Shown one piece after another: positions 1 to 6,125 of a DNA stretch of 7,076 bases. Position numbers and translations under genes: made by a program. Position 1 is the stretch's first letter; every line of letters starts with the position of its first letter. The DNA is taken from the NCBI GenBank assembly GCA_015490315.1, contig WFYB01000229.1:1-7076 (forward strand). The letters run 5' to 3'. The stretch is from Sulfurovum sp. Its GTDB lineage: Bacteria; Campylobacterota; Campylobacteria; Campylobacterales; Sulfurovaceae. The notes beneath the pieces are model-generated. The model worked only from the letters and a program-made list of their open reading frames with translations. It ran no database searches and had not been told where the DNA came from.

Positions 1-19
1 ATCAATACACTCAGAACGA

Positions 20-48
20 TTGTAAATTTCGACTGATTGGGGTACAAT
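20..48 (+). promoter_or_regulatory. Sigma-70-type promoter for rsmD and the NYN gene
   Basis: TTGTAA at 20-25 and TACAAT at 43-48 are separated by exactly 17 bp, which fits a housekeeping sigma-70 promoter. The -10 box ends 6 nt before the ATG at 55. Transcription would therefore be expected to begin at or within a base or two of the start codon, giving an essentially leaderless mRNA. No Shine-Dalgarno sequence fits in the gap. The position is inferred from the sequence alone. Confidence 0.55.
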
Positions 49-54
49 AACGGT

Positions 55-732
55 ATGAAAAACGAACGATTTGAAGATAGACGATCCCAACCCGAAAACC
101 GAGGCAGAAAGAGAGAGAAGGTCAAACTCTTTACGACCACTGTCACAGCAGGCAAGCACAAAGGCAAGAGGATAGAGATACCTACTATCACGACAACACG
201 CAGCTCCAAAAGCATCCTCAAGGAGTCACTCTTCAATACCCTGCAGTTTGAGATCATGGACAAAAACTTCGTTGAGGTCTTTGCCGGATCAGGTTCTATC
301 GGACTTGAGGCGCTTAGCAGAGGTGCGGCAGATGCTTACTTTATTGAATATAACAAGATTGCATTCAAAAGTCTCGAAAACAATGCCAAAAACATCGACC
401 CGGCACATGCACATCTCTTTTTCGGCGACAGCTTCGAGAAGTTTGCTACCGTCTATAGTCTGGTCAAACGGAGTGATGAGAAGAGCTACTTCTATTTCGA
501 CCCTCCCTTTGCCACCCGTGACGGTATGGATGAGATCTATGACAAGACCATCGCACTGATCGAAACCATAGAGCCGGAGGTATGCGAGATGGTTATCATC
601 GAACATATGACCAATCTCGATATGCCCGAACGGATCGGCGCACTCAGCAAAATAAAAAAGAAAAAATTCGGGCGCAGCACACTCAGCTACTATCAGCCCA
701 CACAGACAAAGGAAACAGATGGCACGAACTAA
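55..732 (+). CDS. rsmD: 16S rRNA (guanine-N2)-methyltransferase RsmD
   Basis: SAM-dependent methyltransferase of the RsmD family, which makes m2G966 (E. coli numbering) in 16S rRNA within the assembling 30S subunit. The 225-residue product has the family's N-terminal TAGKHKGKRI segment (about 31-40), then TTTRSSKSILKESLFNTL (47-63), the SAM-binding motif VFAGSGSIGLEALSRG (75-90), the catalytic DPPF (149-152) and a C-terminal FGRSTLSYY (205-213). E. coli RsmD has 198 residues; the excess is mainly a basic, probably disordered 24-residue N-terminal extension. An in-frame TTG at 37 would add six residues, but it lies upstream of and inside the -10 box, so ATG 55 is preferred. A later start near the conserved core cannot be excluded. 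The 3' end overlaps the NYN gene by 14 nt, so the two are probably co-transcribed and translationally coupled. Confidence 0.9.
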   Translation: MKNERFEDRRSQPENRGRKREKVKLFTTTVTAGKHKGKRIEIPTITTTRSSKSILKESLFNTLQFEIMDKNFVEVFAGSGSIGLEALSRGAADAYFIEYNKIAFKSLENNAKNIDPAHAHLFFGDSFEKFATVYSLVKRSDEKSYFYFDPPFATRDGMDEIYDKTIALIETIEPEVCEMVIIEHMTNLDMPERIGALSKIKKKKFGRSTLSYYQPTQTKETDGTN

Positions 733-1477
733 AAAAGAGGATCACATCGCACTCTTCATCGACTGCGACAATATTTCACACAAAGCGATCGAAGGGATCA
801 TCAACGAGCTTAGCACCTACGGTGTGGTCAACATTCGACAGGCATACGGCAACTGGACGAAGGAAAACCTCAAAAACTGGGAGGACAAACTGCTTGAGTT
901 TGCGATCAAACCGATCCAACAGTTCGACTACTCCAAAAACAAAAATGCCACCGATATCCTTATGACCATCGACGCGATCGATCTGCTCCATACCAAAGAT
1001 ATCGATGCATTCGCTTTTGCGACAAGTGATTCGGACTTTACACCCGTTGTGATGCGTGTGCAGGCAGAGGGGATCAAAGTATTCGGGTTTGGGGAGAAGA
1101 AGACCCCCAAACCTTTCATGGCGGCATGCTCACAGTTTATCTTTACCGAAAAGCTGATGGCGACAAGTTCCGCGGCCAAAGCCGATGAAGCAGCAGTACC
1201 GGAGACTCCTGTACGCAAAAGCGGCAGAGAGATGCGGCAGGATACCTGGCTGGTCAATGTACTGCGCAATGCCGTAGACCACACGATGGATGAATACGGC
1301 TGGGCAAACCTCGCTGATGTCGGTACCTACATCAACAACTCCACCTCATTCTCGCCCATCAACTACGGTTATAAGAAACTGAGCAATCTCATCAAAGAGA
1401 TCGACCTCTTCGATATCGCCTATGACGAAGTGAGCAAACAGATCAGCATCAGAGACAAGCGTAACAAGAACCACTAA
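719..1477 (+). CDS. NYN (PIN-like) nuclease with C-terminal LOTUS/OST-HTH domain
   Basis: The 252-residue protein is cytosolic, with no signal peptide or membrane segment. Residues about 9-146 form a NYN/LabA-like PIN-fold domain: FIDCDN (13-18), NATDILMTIDA (76-86) and FATSDSDFTPV (100-110) supply the acidic metal-site candidates Asp15, Asp17, Asp79, Asp104 and Asp106. Such domains are metal-dependent ribonucleases or putative ones. An Ala/Lys/Glu-rich linker (about 148-170) leads to residues 172-247, which match an OST-HTH/LOTUS module: DTWLVNVLRNAV, then a GWANLADVGTYI turn, then NYGYKKLSNLIKEIDLFDI. LOTUS domains bind RNA, including G-quadruplex RNA in studied cases. ATG 719 has AAAGGAAA at 708-715 inside the end of rsmD. 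The rsmD overlap suggests a role in rRNA or other RNA turnover, which is inference. The substrate is unknown. Confidence 0.85.
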   Translation: MARTKKEDHIALFIDCDNISHKAIEGIINELSTYGVVNIRQAYGNWTKENLKNWEDKLLEFAIKPIQQFDYSKNKNATDILMTIDAIDLLHTKDIDAFAFATSDSDFTPVVMRVQAEGIKVFGFGEKKTPKPFMAACSQFIFTEKLMATSSAAKADEAAVPETPVRKSGREMRQDTWLVNVLRNAVDHTMDEYGWANLADVGTYINNSTSFSPINYGYKKLSNLIKEIDLFDIAYDEVSKQISIRDKRNKNH

Positions 1478-1486
1478 TTTGCCCGA

Positions 1487-3562
1487 TTAGAGTGCTTTTT
1501 CCTTCACAGCTTTGCTTTTTCGGCTCTTTGCCTCAGGTTCGACAAACTCTCCTTTGATCAGTCCCGCTTCATAGAGGAACTGGGAGGGTTGATACTCTAC
1601 CTTTTTGACCTTGTCATATTTCGCAAGAGATAGATAGAGTTTGTCTTTGGCGCGTGTGACAGCGACATAAAAGAGCCTACGCTCCTCCTCTATGGAGCTC
1701 ATCATCTTCCGGTTTGGGAAGCGTCCGTCGACCAGATCGACCACATAGACCTCGGGAAACTCCAAACCTTTTGAGGCATGCACCGTCAAGAGATTGACCC
1801 CCTCTCCTTCACTCAGTTCGCCGCCGCCAAGCACCATCGCATTGACAAAGCGCCCAAGCTCCTTGTAACCCCGTGAGAGATCCAGTAGCAGCCTTGCCTT
1901 GCGATCGATACGCTCTTTTGCCACCCTTTTCTTTTCTTCGTCTATCTCACCGTTTTTGAGACGGCCTCTCTGCTTTGAGAGCATCTCGACCACGCCCTGG
2001 TAGAGTCTCGATGCGATCGCCTTGCTCAGTACTTCTGAGGGCTGGGAGATATCTTTGAGCGTAAGCATCAGTGCATGAAACTGTGCGAAAAACTTTACCC
2101 CATCCTGCGTGATCTTGGGATGTTTGAGCAGTGGATGCGCATAGACTGCCTTGGGTAGATCAAGATGGCCAAAACGTGCGGCACTCCCTATTTCAAAATC
2201 ATCATCAAAGAGCCCAAGCTGTACATTTTTGTTGGGATTGAGCTTGGGCAGATCCTGTGTTAGCGGATAGAGCACGCCTTGCATGAAGCTTCCCTTGCCA
2301 AAGTGTATAAAGCACTGAAACATCTCCTTGGCAAGTGCCGAGCCTACCCCTGAGGCATATTCGAAGATATGGATAAATGCCATCATATCCTTGGGATTGA
2401 CCAGCAGTGAAGTCAGATCGAGCAGAAACTTGATCTCCTTTGCATCAAAAAAGCTGGTACCCCCCTTGCGCTTACAGCTGATGCCAAGCTCCCTCAGACT
2501 TGCTTCGATACCGTCAGCTGAAGCGTTGTTGCGAAAGATCACAGCGATATCGTCATTGGGCACATGGGTATGCTTGATCGAGTGTGCGATCGCCTGATAC
2601 TGTTCAAAAAGATCATTGTAGATCAGCAGTTTGGGAGGATGCTGCTTGCCGTGTCTGCCTACCTCAAGCTTCTTAGGGTAGATACGCTCATTCTTCTCGA
2701 TGACACGATTTGCCAGTGATAGGATCGGTGCGGTAGAGCGGTAGTTGGTCTTGAGGGTAAAGACCGCTGCCCCCGGATAGCGCTTGGCAAATGTCGCGAT
2801 GTTTTCTATATTGGCACCGTTAAATGCATAGATACTCTGATCATAGTCACCTACACAAAAGAGTGACTTGGGCTTCAGTGCATCGATCAGCGCACTCTGC
2901 AGGGTATTGGTATCCTGATACTCATCGACAAGCACTTCATCAAAGGGGATCCTCTCCTTCTCAAGATGCGCTTTGATGCGCAGAAGCAGATCGTTGAACG
3001 AGGCAAAGCCATAGAGCTCCTTCTCCTTCTCAAAATCCTCTATGATCCCCATATAGGCATCCATCAAGACTTCGTGTTCTGGATACTTCTGTAGAAACCA
3101 AACATCAAAACCCTCCAAAGAGGCATTCTGATAGAGCGAATACTGCTCATAGAGAAAAATCGCAGAAAATGGATTGACAGGAAGGTTCATCCGCTCGAAA
3201 TTACGCTTTTCATAGATGCTGCGAAAGAGTGTTTTGAGTTCGGAGGGCTGCTTGAGTGCAAGATTTGGGTGCAGTGTTTTGAGCCATCGGTAACTCACGG
3301 CATGAAAAGTCCCAGACTCGATCCTGCCGACCACATCTTTGGGGAAGTAGCGCTCCAGTCTGGCGATCATCTCACCGGCTGCCTTGTTTGTAAAGGTCAG
3401 CAGGAGTATCCTGGAGGGCTCTACGCCACTATGCAGCAGATGTGCGATGCGCCCCACTATCGTCGAGGTCTTTCCCGTACCGGCGGAGGCGATGATGAGA
3501 TTGTGTCCAAAAGGTGCAGTCGCAGCACTCAGCTGCTCCTCGTTGAGTGTGCTTAACGGCAC
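1487..3562 (-). CDS. UvrD/Rep/PcrA-type SF1A DNA helicase
   Basis: ATP-dependent 3'-5' DNA helicase of superfamily 1A, acting in repair and replication restart. All motifs are present in the 691 residues: Q motif LNEEQ (6-10), Walker A ASAGTGKT (25-32), Ia LLLTFTNKAAGEM (53-65), II VDEYQDTN (212-219), III VGDYDQSIYAFNGA (237-250), IV LKTNYRST (270-277), V LLTVHASKGLEF (591-602) and VI EERRLFYVAVTRAKD (626-640). It is slightly shorter than E. coli UvrD (720). It ends in a Lys/Arg-rich tail (676-691), and I see no C-terminal Tudor-like domain. The family Trp-Arg of motif III is Phe-Asn here. A QLGLF peptide at 448-452 resembles a beta-clamp-binding motif. The start is GTG 3562, sharing one base with the upstream stop. 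No strong Shine-Dalgarno is visible, so translation is probably coupled. The exact orthology (uvrD, rep or pcrA) is not decided by sequence reading. Confidence 0.93.
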   Translation of the reverse strand: MPLSTLNEEQLSAATAPFGHNLIIASAGTGKTSTIVGRIAHLLHSGVEPSRILLLTFTNKAAGEMIARLERYFPKDVVGRIESGTFHAVSYRWLKTLHPNLALKQPSELKTLFRSIYEKRNFERMNLPVNPFSAIFLYEQYSLYQNASLEGFDVWFLQKYPEHEVLMDAYMGIIEDFEKEKELYGFASFNDLLLRIKAHLEKERIPFDEVLVDEYQDTNTLQSALIDALKPKSLFCVGDYDQSIYAFNGANIENIATFAKRYPGAAVFTLKTNYRSTAPILSLANRVIEKNERIYPKKLEVGRHGKQHPPKLLIYNDLFEQYQAIAHSIKHTHVPNDDIAVIFRNNASADGIEASLRELGISCKRKGGTSFFDAKEIKFLLDLTSLLVNPKDMMAFIHIFEYASGVGSALAKEMFQCFIHFGKGSFMQGVLYPLTQDLPKLNPNKNVQLGLFDDDFEIGSAARFGHLDLPKAVYAHPLLKHPKITQDGVKFFAQFHALMLTLKDISQPSEVLSKAIASRLYQGVVEMLSKQRGRLKNGEIDEEKKRVAKERIDRKARLLLDLSRGYKELGRFVNAMVLGGGELSEGEGVNLLTVHASKGLEFPEVYVVDLVDGRFPNRKMMSSIEEERRLFYVAVTRAKDKLYLSLAKYDKVKKVEYQPSQFLYEAGLIKGEFVEPEAKSRKSKAVKEKAL

Positions 3563-3897
3563 TACTTTTGACCGATGATGTAGTAGGTATGCTTATTGGC
3601 TACACGAAGTTCAAGTTTATACTTGTCTGCCCAGTGGCTGACGAGCGCTTCAAATGCCGAAAGGTTGTCCGCAGTAGAGTCCTCGTTGCATTTGATCTTG
3701 AGGTAAGGTTCGGAGTTGGACATGGCGATATAGCCTTTCTCAACAGCAAGTGCATCGTTAAATGAAGGGATATGGCGGGAAAACTGCTCAAATCCCTCTG
3801 TATTGTCAATGATATCCTTCATCTGCTTGAGTGTCTGCTCGCTTTTTGGGTATCCAAGTTGTGTCAATAGTGCTTCCGGGGTGAGATCTAAGTGCAT
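3562..3897 (-). CDS. Unrecognised 111-residue protein coupled to the helicase
   Basis: I do not recognise this family. The product is soluble, with no signal peptide, membrane segment or cysteine cluster. Residues 7-40 look helical (PEALLTQLGYPKSEQTLKQM and on). Residues 45-111 look mixed alpha/beta, with strand-like GYIAMS (55-60), YLKIKC (65-70), LELRVA (95-100) and TYYIIG (104-109). Two in-frame ATGs compete, at 3903 and 3897. The minus-strand AGGA (3906-3903) touches the first but lies 5 nt before the second, so 3897 is chosen; the longer form would have 113 residues. Its TAG stop shares its G with the helicase GTG start (TAGTG). That overlap implies co-translation and perhaps a stoichiometric or functional link to the helicase. 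The link is inference from gene order only. Confidence 0.75.
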   Translation of the reverse strand: MHLDLTPEALLTQLGYPKSEQTLKQMKDIIDNTEGFEQFSRHIPSFNDALAVEKGYIAMSNSEPYLKIKCNEDSTADNLSAFEALVSHWADKYKLELRVANKHTYYIIGQK

Positions 3898-3902
3898 AAT
3901 CA

Positions 3903-3909
3903 TCCTAAG
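3903..3909 (-). promoter_or_regulatory. Ribosome binding site that decides the 111-aa start
   Basis: The minus-strand sequence CTTAGGA (3909-3903) contains AGGA, whose last base is the A of the upstream ATG (3903). Its spacing to the second ATG at 3897 is 5 nt, close to optimal. This favours the shorter product that begins MHLDLTPE. Confidence 0.5.
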
Positions 3910-3933
3910 TATTGATATCGAGATTAGAAAATG

Positions 3934-3942
3934 ATTGTAACA
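3934..3942 (-). promoter_or_regulatory. Extended -10 promoter for the 111-aa gene and helicase
   Basis: On the minus strand, TG-T-TACAAT runs from 3942 to 3934. This fits the extended -10 form TGnTAnAAT. No recognisable -35 box lies 16-18 bp upstream, which is tolerable for an extended -10. The predicted start near 3927 would give a leader of about 30 nt carrying the AGGA ribosome site at 3906-3903. Confidence 0.5.
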
Positions 3943-4021
3943 AATTTTTGATTAGGATTGGGCAGGAAAAGCCGCCGAGAAGGAGATAAATTCAAAGCAG
4001 GATAAAAGAGATGATCTAAGA

Positions 4022-4600
4022 TTAAAAGAGTGTCTCCCGCGGTGTCTCTACTCTTGCGATAAGATCTTTGTAGTGCTCCACATTCTGGAAGGCTTTTTCA
4101 TAGCGCCATCGCAGCACAAACTCGATGATCTCGTTTTTGAGTACCGGTGCAAGCGTCTCAGCCTTGCCGAAGTATCCCAGGGAGATATTTTTGGCTTTTT
4201 TCTTACCGTTTTTGTCCGGTTCATAGGTGATCGCAATGATCTGAATATATTTCCCTTCGCGCACTTCGCCGAAATCCTCCTCTTTGAGTCCAATGCCTGA
4301 AAGGTTCATCGCTTTGTACATAAAGATATTGTTAAAGTCCGGTGACTTCTCATAGATCTTCAGCTTCTCATAGAGTGCTTTGACGCGTTCAATATTCTGA
4401 CCTCTGACATCGTCACTCCCGCTATAAAGTTTCGGGCTCTTTTGTTCTACCGGTTTCTCTTTCTCTGCACTTTGTTTTACCGTTTCATCAGACACGGTTT
4501 TTGTCGCTTGGGGTATCTCATCCGAATGCTTCTTTTTCTCTTCGAGCTTCTCTTCAAGACGACTGGTAAGTGCTTTGAGTTTATCCAAACTACTAGACAT
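4022..4600 (-). CDS. Unrecognised 192-residue protein, charged N-terminus
   Basis: I cannot assign a family. The protein has no signal peptide or membrane segment. Residues about 4-25 (LDKLKALTSRLEEKLEEKKK) have a heptad-like Leu pattern and high charge, suggesting a short coiled coil. Residues 26-58 are Lys/Glu/Ser/Thr/Pro-rich and probably disordered. Residues 65-185 look folded: a helix RGQNIERVKALYEKLKIYEK (66-85), a strand pair YIQIIAITYEP (118-128) and KNISLGYFG (137-145) around a KNGKKK turn (130-135), then a helix about 150-176 with FVLRWRYEKAF. The strand-turn-LGYF layout loosely recalls the N-terminal hairpin of some integrases and transposases, but no catalytic region exists, so I do not call it one. 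The start ATG 4600 has AAGGGA at 4610-4605, spaced 4 nt. It is divergent from murA and stands alone, with 124 nt to the next minus-strand gene. Confidence 0.75.
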   Translation of the reverse strand: MSSSLDKLKALTSRLEEKLEEKKKHSDEIPQATKTVSDETVKQSAEKEKPVEQKSPKLYSGSDDVRGQNIERVKALYEKLKIYEKSPDFNNIFMYKAMNLSGIGLKEEDFGEVREGKYIQIIAITYEPDKNGKKKAKNISLGYFGKAETLAPVLKNEIIEFVLRWRYEKAFQNVEHYKDLIARVETPRETLF

Positions 4601-4639
4601 AATGTCCCTTTATATGGTGCTCCCCGCCCCATTTAGTGC

Positions 4640-4655
4640 TATATTAGAAAATATA
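4640..4655. repeat. 16-bp inverted repeat TATATT-AGAA-AATATA
   Basis: Perfect 6-bp arms (4640-4645 and 4650-4655) flank a 4-bp centre, 40-55 bp upstream of the 192-aa start codon. The dyad overlaps candidate minus-strand -10 sequences, where a repressor operator would be expected. In DNA this AT-rich, a chance dyad is quite possible. Confidence 0.35.
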
Positions 4656-4662
4656 ATACACT

Positions 4663-4686
4663 ACTTTAAATAACAGTAACTTTAAA
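4663..4686. repeat. Direct repeat of ACTTTAAA, 16-bp period
   Basis: ACTTTAAA occurs at 4663-4670 and again at 4679-4686, with 8 bp between the copies. This is a possible tandem binding site in the spacer between the 192-aa gene and murA. Both copies are exact but short and AT-rich, so significance is uncertain. Confidence 0.3.
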
Positions 4687-4731
4687 CTATACCAAATAAT
4701 ATCAATTTTTCTATTTTTTAATGTAAAGTCG

Positions 4732-4749
4732 ATAAATATTAATAAATAT
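4732..4749. repeat. Phased ATAAATAT direct repeat, 10-bp period
   Basis: ATAAATAT occurs at 4732-4739 and 4742-4749, one helical turn apart, about 46-63 bp upstream of the murA -10 box. Phased A/T runs can bend DNA or act like an UP element. No protein-binding role can be read from the sequence. Confidence 0.3.
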
Positions 4750-4794
4750 ATAGATAGATACTTTTCATCACCCGCATCTTAACCATAGTTTCGA

Positions 4795-4800
4795 TAAAAT
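4795..4800 (+). promoter_or_regulatory. -10 box of the murA promoter
   Basis: TAAAAT at 4795-4800, within the sequence CGATAAAATCTG, is typical of Campylobacterota -10 regions. A matching -35 box is not visible. A start near 4807 would give a leader of about 34 nt that includes the AAGGAAG ribosome site at 4830-4836, spaced well for ATG 4841. Confidence 0.5.
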
Positions 4801-4840
4801 CTGTTTCAAGAATATCATCTATCAGGATCAAGGAAGAAGC

Positions 4841-6106
4841 ATGGACTATCTACAGATAAACGGCGGCAGAAAGCTGGGCGGCACAGTCACGATTAGCGGA
4901 GCAAAAAATGCTGCCCTTCCTATCATTGCAGCTACGATTTTGAGCGACCGACCGGTGACCCTGACCAACCTGCCCAACGTTGTAGATATCCGTACCCTTC
5001 TCAAACTCCTCGGGATGCTTGGCGGAGAGGTAGCACATGACAATACCCGTGCTGAGATAAACAACGGTGCGATCAACTCTACCAAAGCAGTCTATGAGAT
5101 CGTCTCTCAGATGCGTGCCTCTATCTTGGTGCTTGGTCCCCTGCTTGCGCGTTTTGGTGAGTGTGAAGTAAGCCTTCCCGGCGGTTGTGCCATCGGTCAA
5201 CGCCCCATAGACCTCCACCTCAAAGCACTCGAGGCGATGGGTGCCCATATCGAGATCAAAGGCGGCTATGTCCGCGCTGAAGCTCCAGAGGGTCTAAAGG
5301 GTGCCAAGATCATCTTCGACAAGATCACTGTAGGTGGTACCGAAAACATCGTCATGGCTGCTGCACTTGCACATGGTACCACAACGATACTCAACGCCGC
5401 CAAAGAGCCCGAAGTGGTACAGCTATGTGAGATGATCCGTGATGCAGGTGTCACCATCGAAGGGATCGGCACGAGTGAACTGCGTATCGAAGGTACGGGA
5501 GGTAAACCACTGGCGTTTCAAACTATAGAGATCATCCCCGACCGTATCGAAGCGGGTACCTACCTCTGTGCCGGTGCCATTACAGGATCATCCATCACAC
5601 TTGAGAAGGTAGATGCAGGACATATCCGTGCGAGTATCGACAAGCTTGAGTCGATGGGGTGCAGTTTTGATATCGAAGGCGACAAGATCACGATCCACCC
5701 TGCCGAGACGATCCGTCCTGTCAATCTCATCACCACAGAGTATCCGGGCTTCCCGACCGATATGCAGGCACAGTTCATGGCAGTGGCTACGATGGCTGAA
5801 GGGGAGAGTTTGATCGAGGAGCGCCTTTTTGAAAACAGATTTATGCATGTAAGCGAACTCAACCGCCTTGGGGCGGATATCTGGCTCAAGGGCTCGACCG
5901 CCGCAGTCAAAGGTGTCGACAAGCTCTATGGCGCCGATGTCATGGCTACAGACCTGCGTGCTTCATCTGCACTGGTACTTGCTGCTCTCGTGGCAGAAGG
6001 GACGACCAACGTCCGAAGGATCTACCATCTCGACAGAGGCTATGATGATCTTGAGGGCAAACTCTCAAAGCTTGGTGCAGATATCGTAAGAAAGAGCGGT
6101 AAATAG
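4841..6106 (+). CDS. murA: UDP-N-acetylglucosamine 1-carboxyvinyltransferase MurA
   Basis: Cytosolic enzyme that transfers enolpyruvate from phosphoenolpyruvate to UDP-GlcNAc, the first committed step of peptidoglycan synthesis. The 421 residues match the family's usual size of about 419. Landmarks: SGAKNAALP (19-27) with substrate-binding Lys22; Arg92 in the SQMRAS segment; the active-site loop PGGCAIGQRP (113-122) with catalytic Cys116 and Arg121; EYPGFPTDMQAQ (300-311) with general-base Asp307 (Asp305 in E. coli); TDLRAS (370-375); and the C-terminal IYHLDRGYDD (394-403) with Arg399. Cys116, rather than Asp, predicts that fosfomycin can alkylate it. ATG 4841 has AAGGAAG 4 nt upstream. It is a single-gene unit, divergent from the 192-aa gene. 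It ends 19 bp from the convergent lipoprotein gene, with no clear terminator in the gap. Confidence 0.97.
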   Translation: MDYLQINGGRKLGGTVTISGAKNAALPIIAATILSDRPVTLTNLPNVVDIRTLLKLLGMLGGEVAHDNTRAEINNGAINSTKAVYEIVSQMRASILVLGPLLARFGECEVSLPGGCAIGQRPIDLHLKALEAMGAHIEIKGGYVRAEAPEGLKGAKIIFDKITVGGTENIVMAAALAHGTTTILNAAKEPEVVQLCEMIRDAGVTIEGIGTSELRIEGTGGKPLAFQTIEIIPDRIEAGTYLCAGAITGSSITLEKVDAGHIRASIDKLESMGCSFDIEGDKITIHPAETIRPVNLITTEYPGFPTDMQAQFMAVATMAEGESLIEERLFENRFMHVSELNRLGADIWLKGSTAAVKGVDKLYGADVMATDLRASSALVLAALVAEGTTNVRRIYHLDRGYDDLEGKLSKLGADIVRKSGK

Positions 6107-6125
6107 AGCGAAAACACTCAGAAGT

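Larger units (their letters stand above)
4601..4840. promoter_or_regulatory. AT-rich divergent spacer between the 192-aa gene and murA
   Basis: This 240-bp gap is strikingly AT-rich except for a short G+C patch at 4618-4630. It must carry the promoters of both flanking genes. I see a likely murA -10 box at 4795-4800 and several overlapping AT hexamers near 4640-4658 that could serve the minus-strand gene; no single minus-strand promoter stands out. A perfect TATAAT on the plus strand (4652-4657) could be a distal murA start site. A 16-bp dyad and short direct repeats are listed separately. I see no credible small coding region. Confidence 0.6.

Noticed and set aside
1..36. Open frame ending INTLRTIVNFD with TGA at 34-36, possibly the tail of an upstream gene.
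   Set aside because: Only 11 codons are visible and they match nothing I recognise; other frames are also briefly open, and the rsmD -35 box lies inside it.
37..54. TTG at 37 as an alternative rsmD start.
   Set aside because: It lies upstream of and within the -10 box, so an mRNA from the visible promoter would not contain it, and it has no ribosome site.
1478..1486. Bidirectional terminator between the NYN gene and helicase stops.
   Set aside because: The gap is only 9 bp and I see no convincing stem followed by a T run within it or in the adjacent coding ends.
4064..4247. 192-aa protein as an integrase or transposase remnant.
   Set aside because: Only the strand-turn-LGYF pattern is suggestive; there is no catalytic domain, no terminal inverted repeat, and the frame is intact with a normal start and ribosome site.
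5177..5206. Possible natural fosfomycin resistance in MurA.
   Set aside because: The active-site loop keeps Cys116; the known resistant variants carry Asp there.
4850..5248. 132-residue minus-strand open frame inside murA, and similar long open frames opposite murA and the helicase.
   Set aside because: They are antisense shadows of strongly conserved genes, with no ribosome sites and implausible composition.
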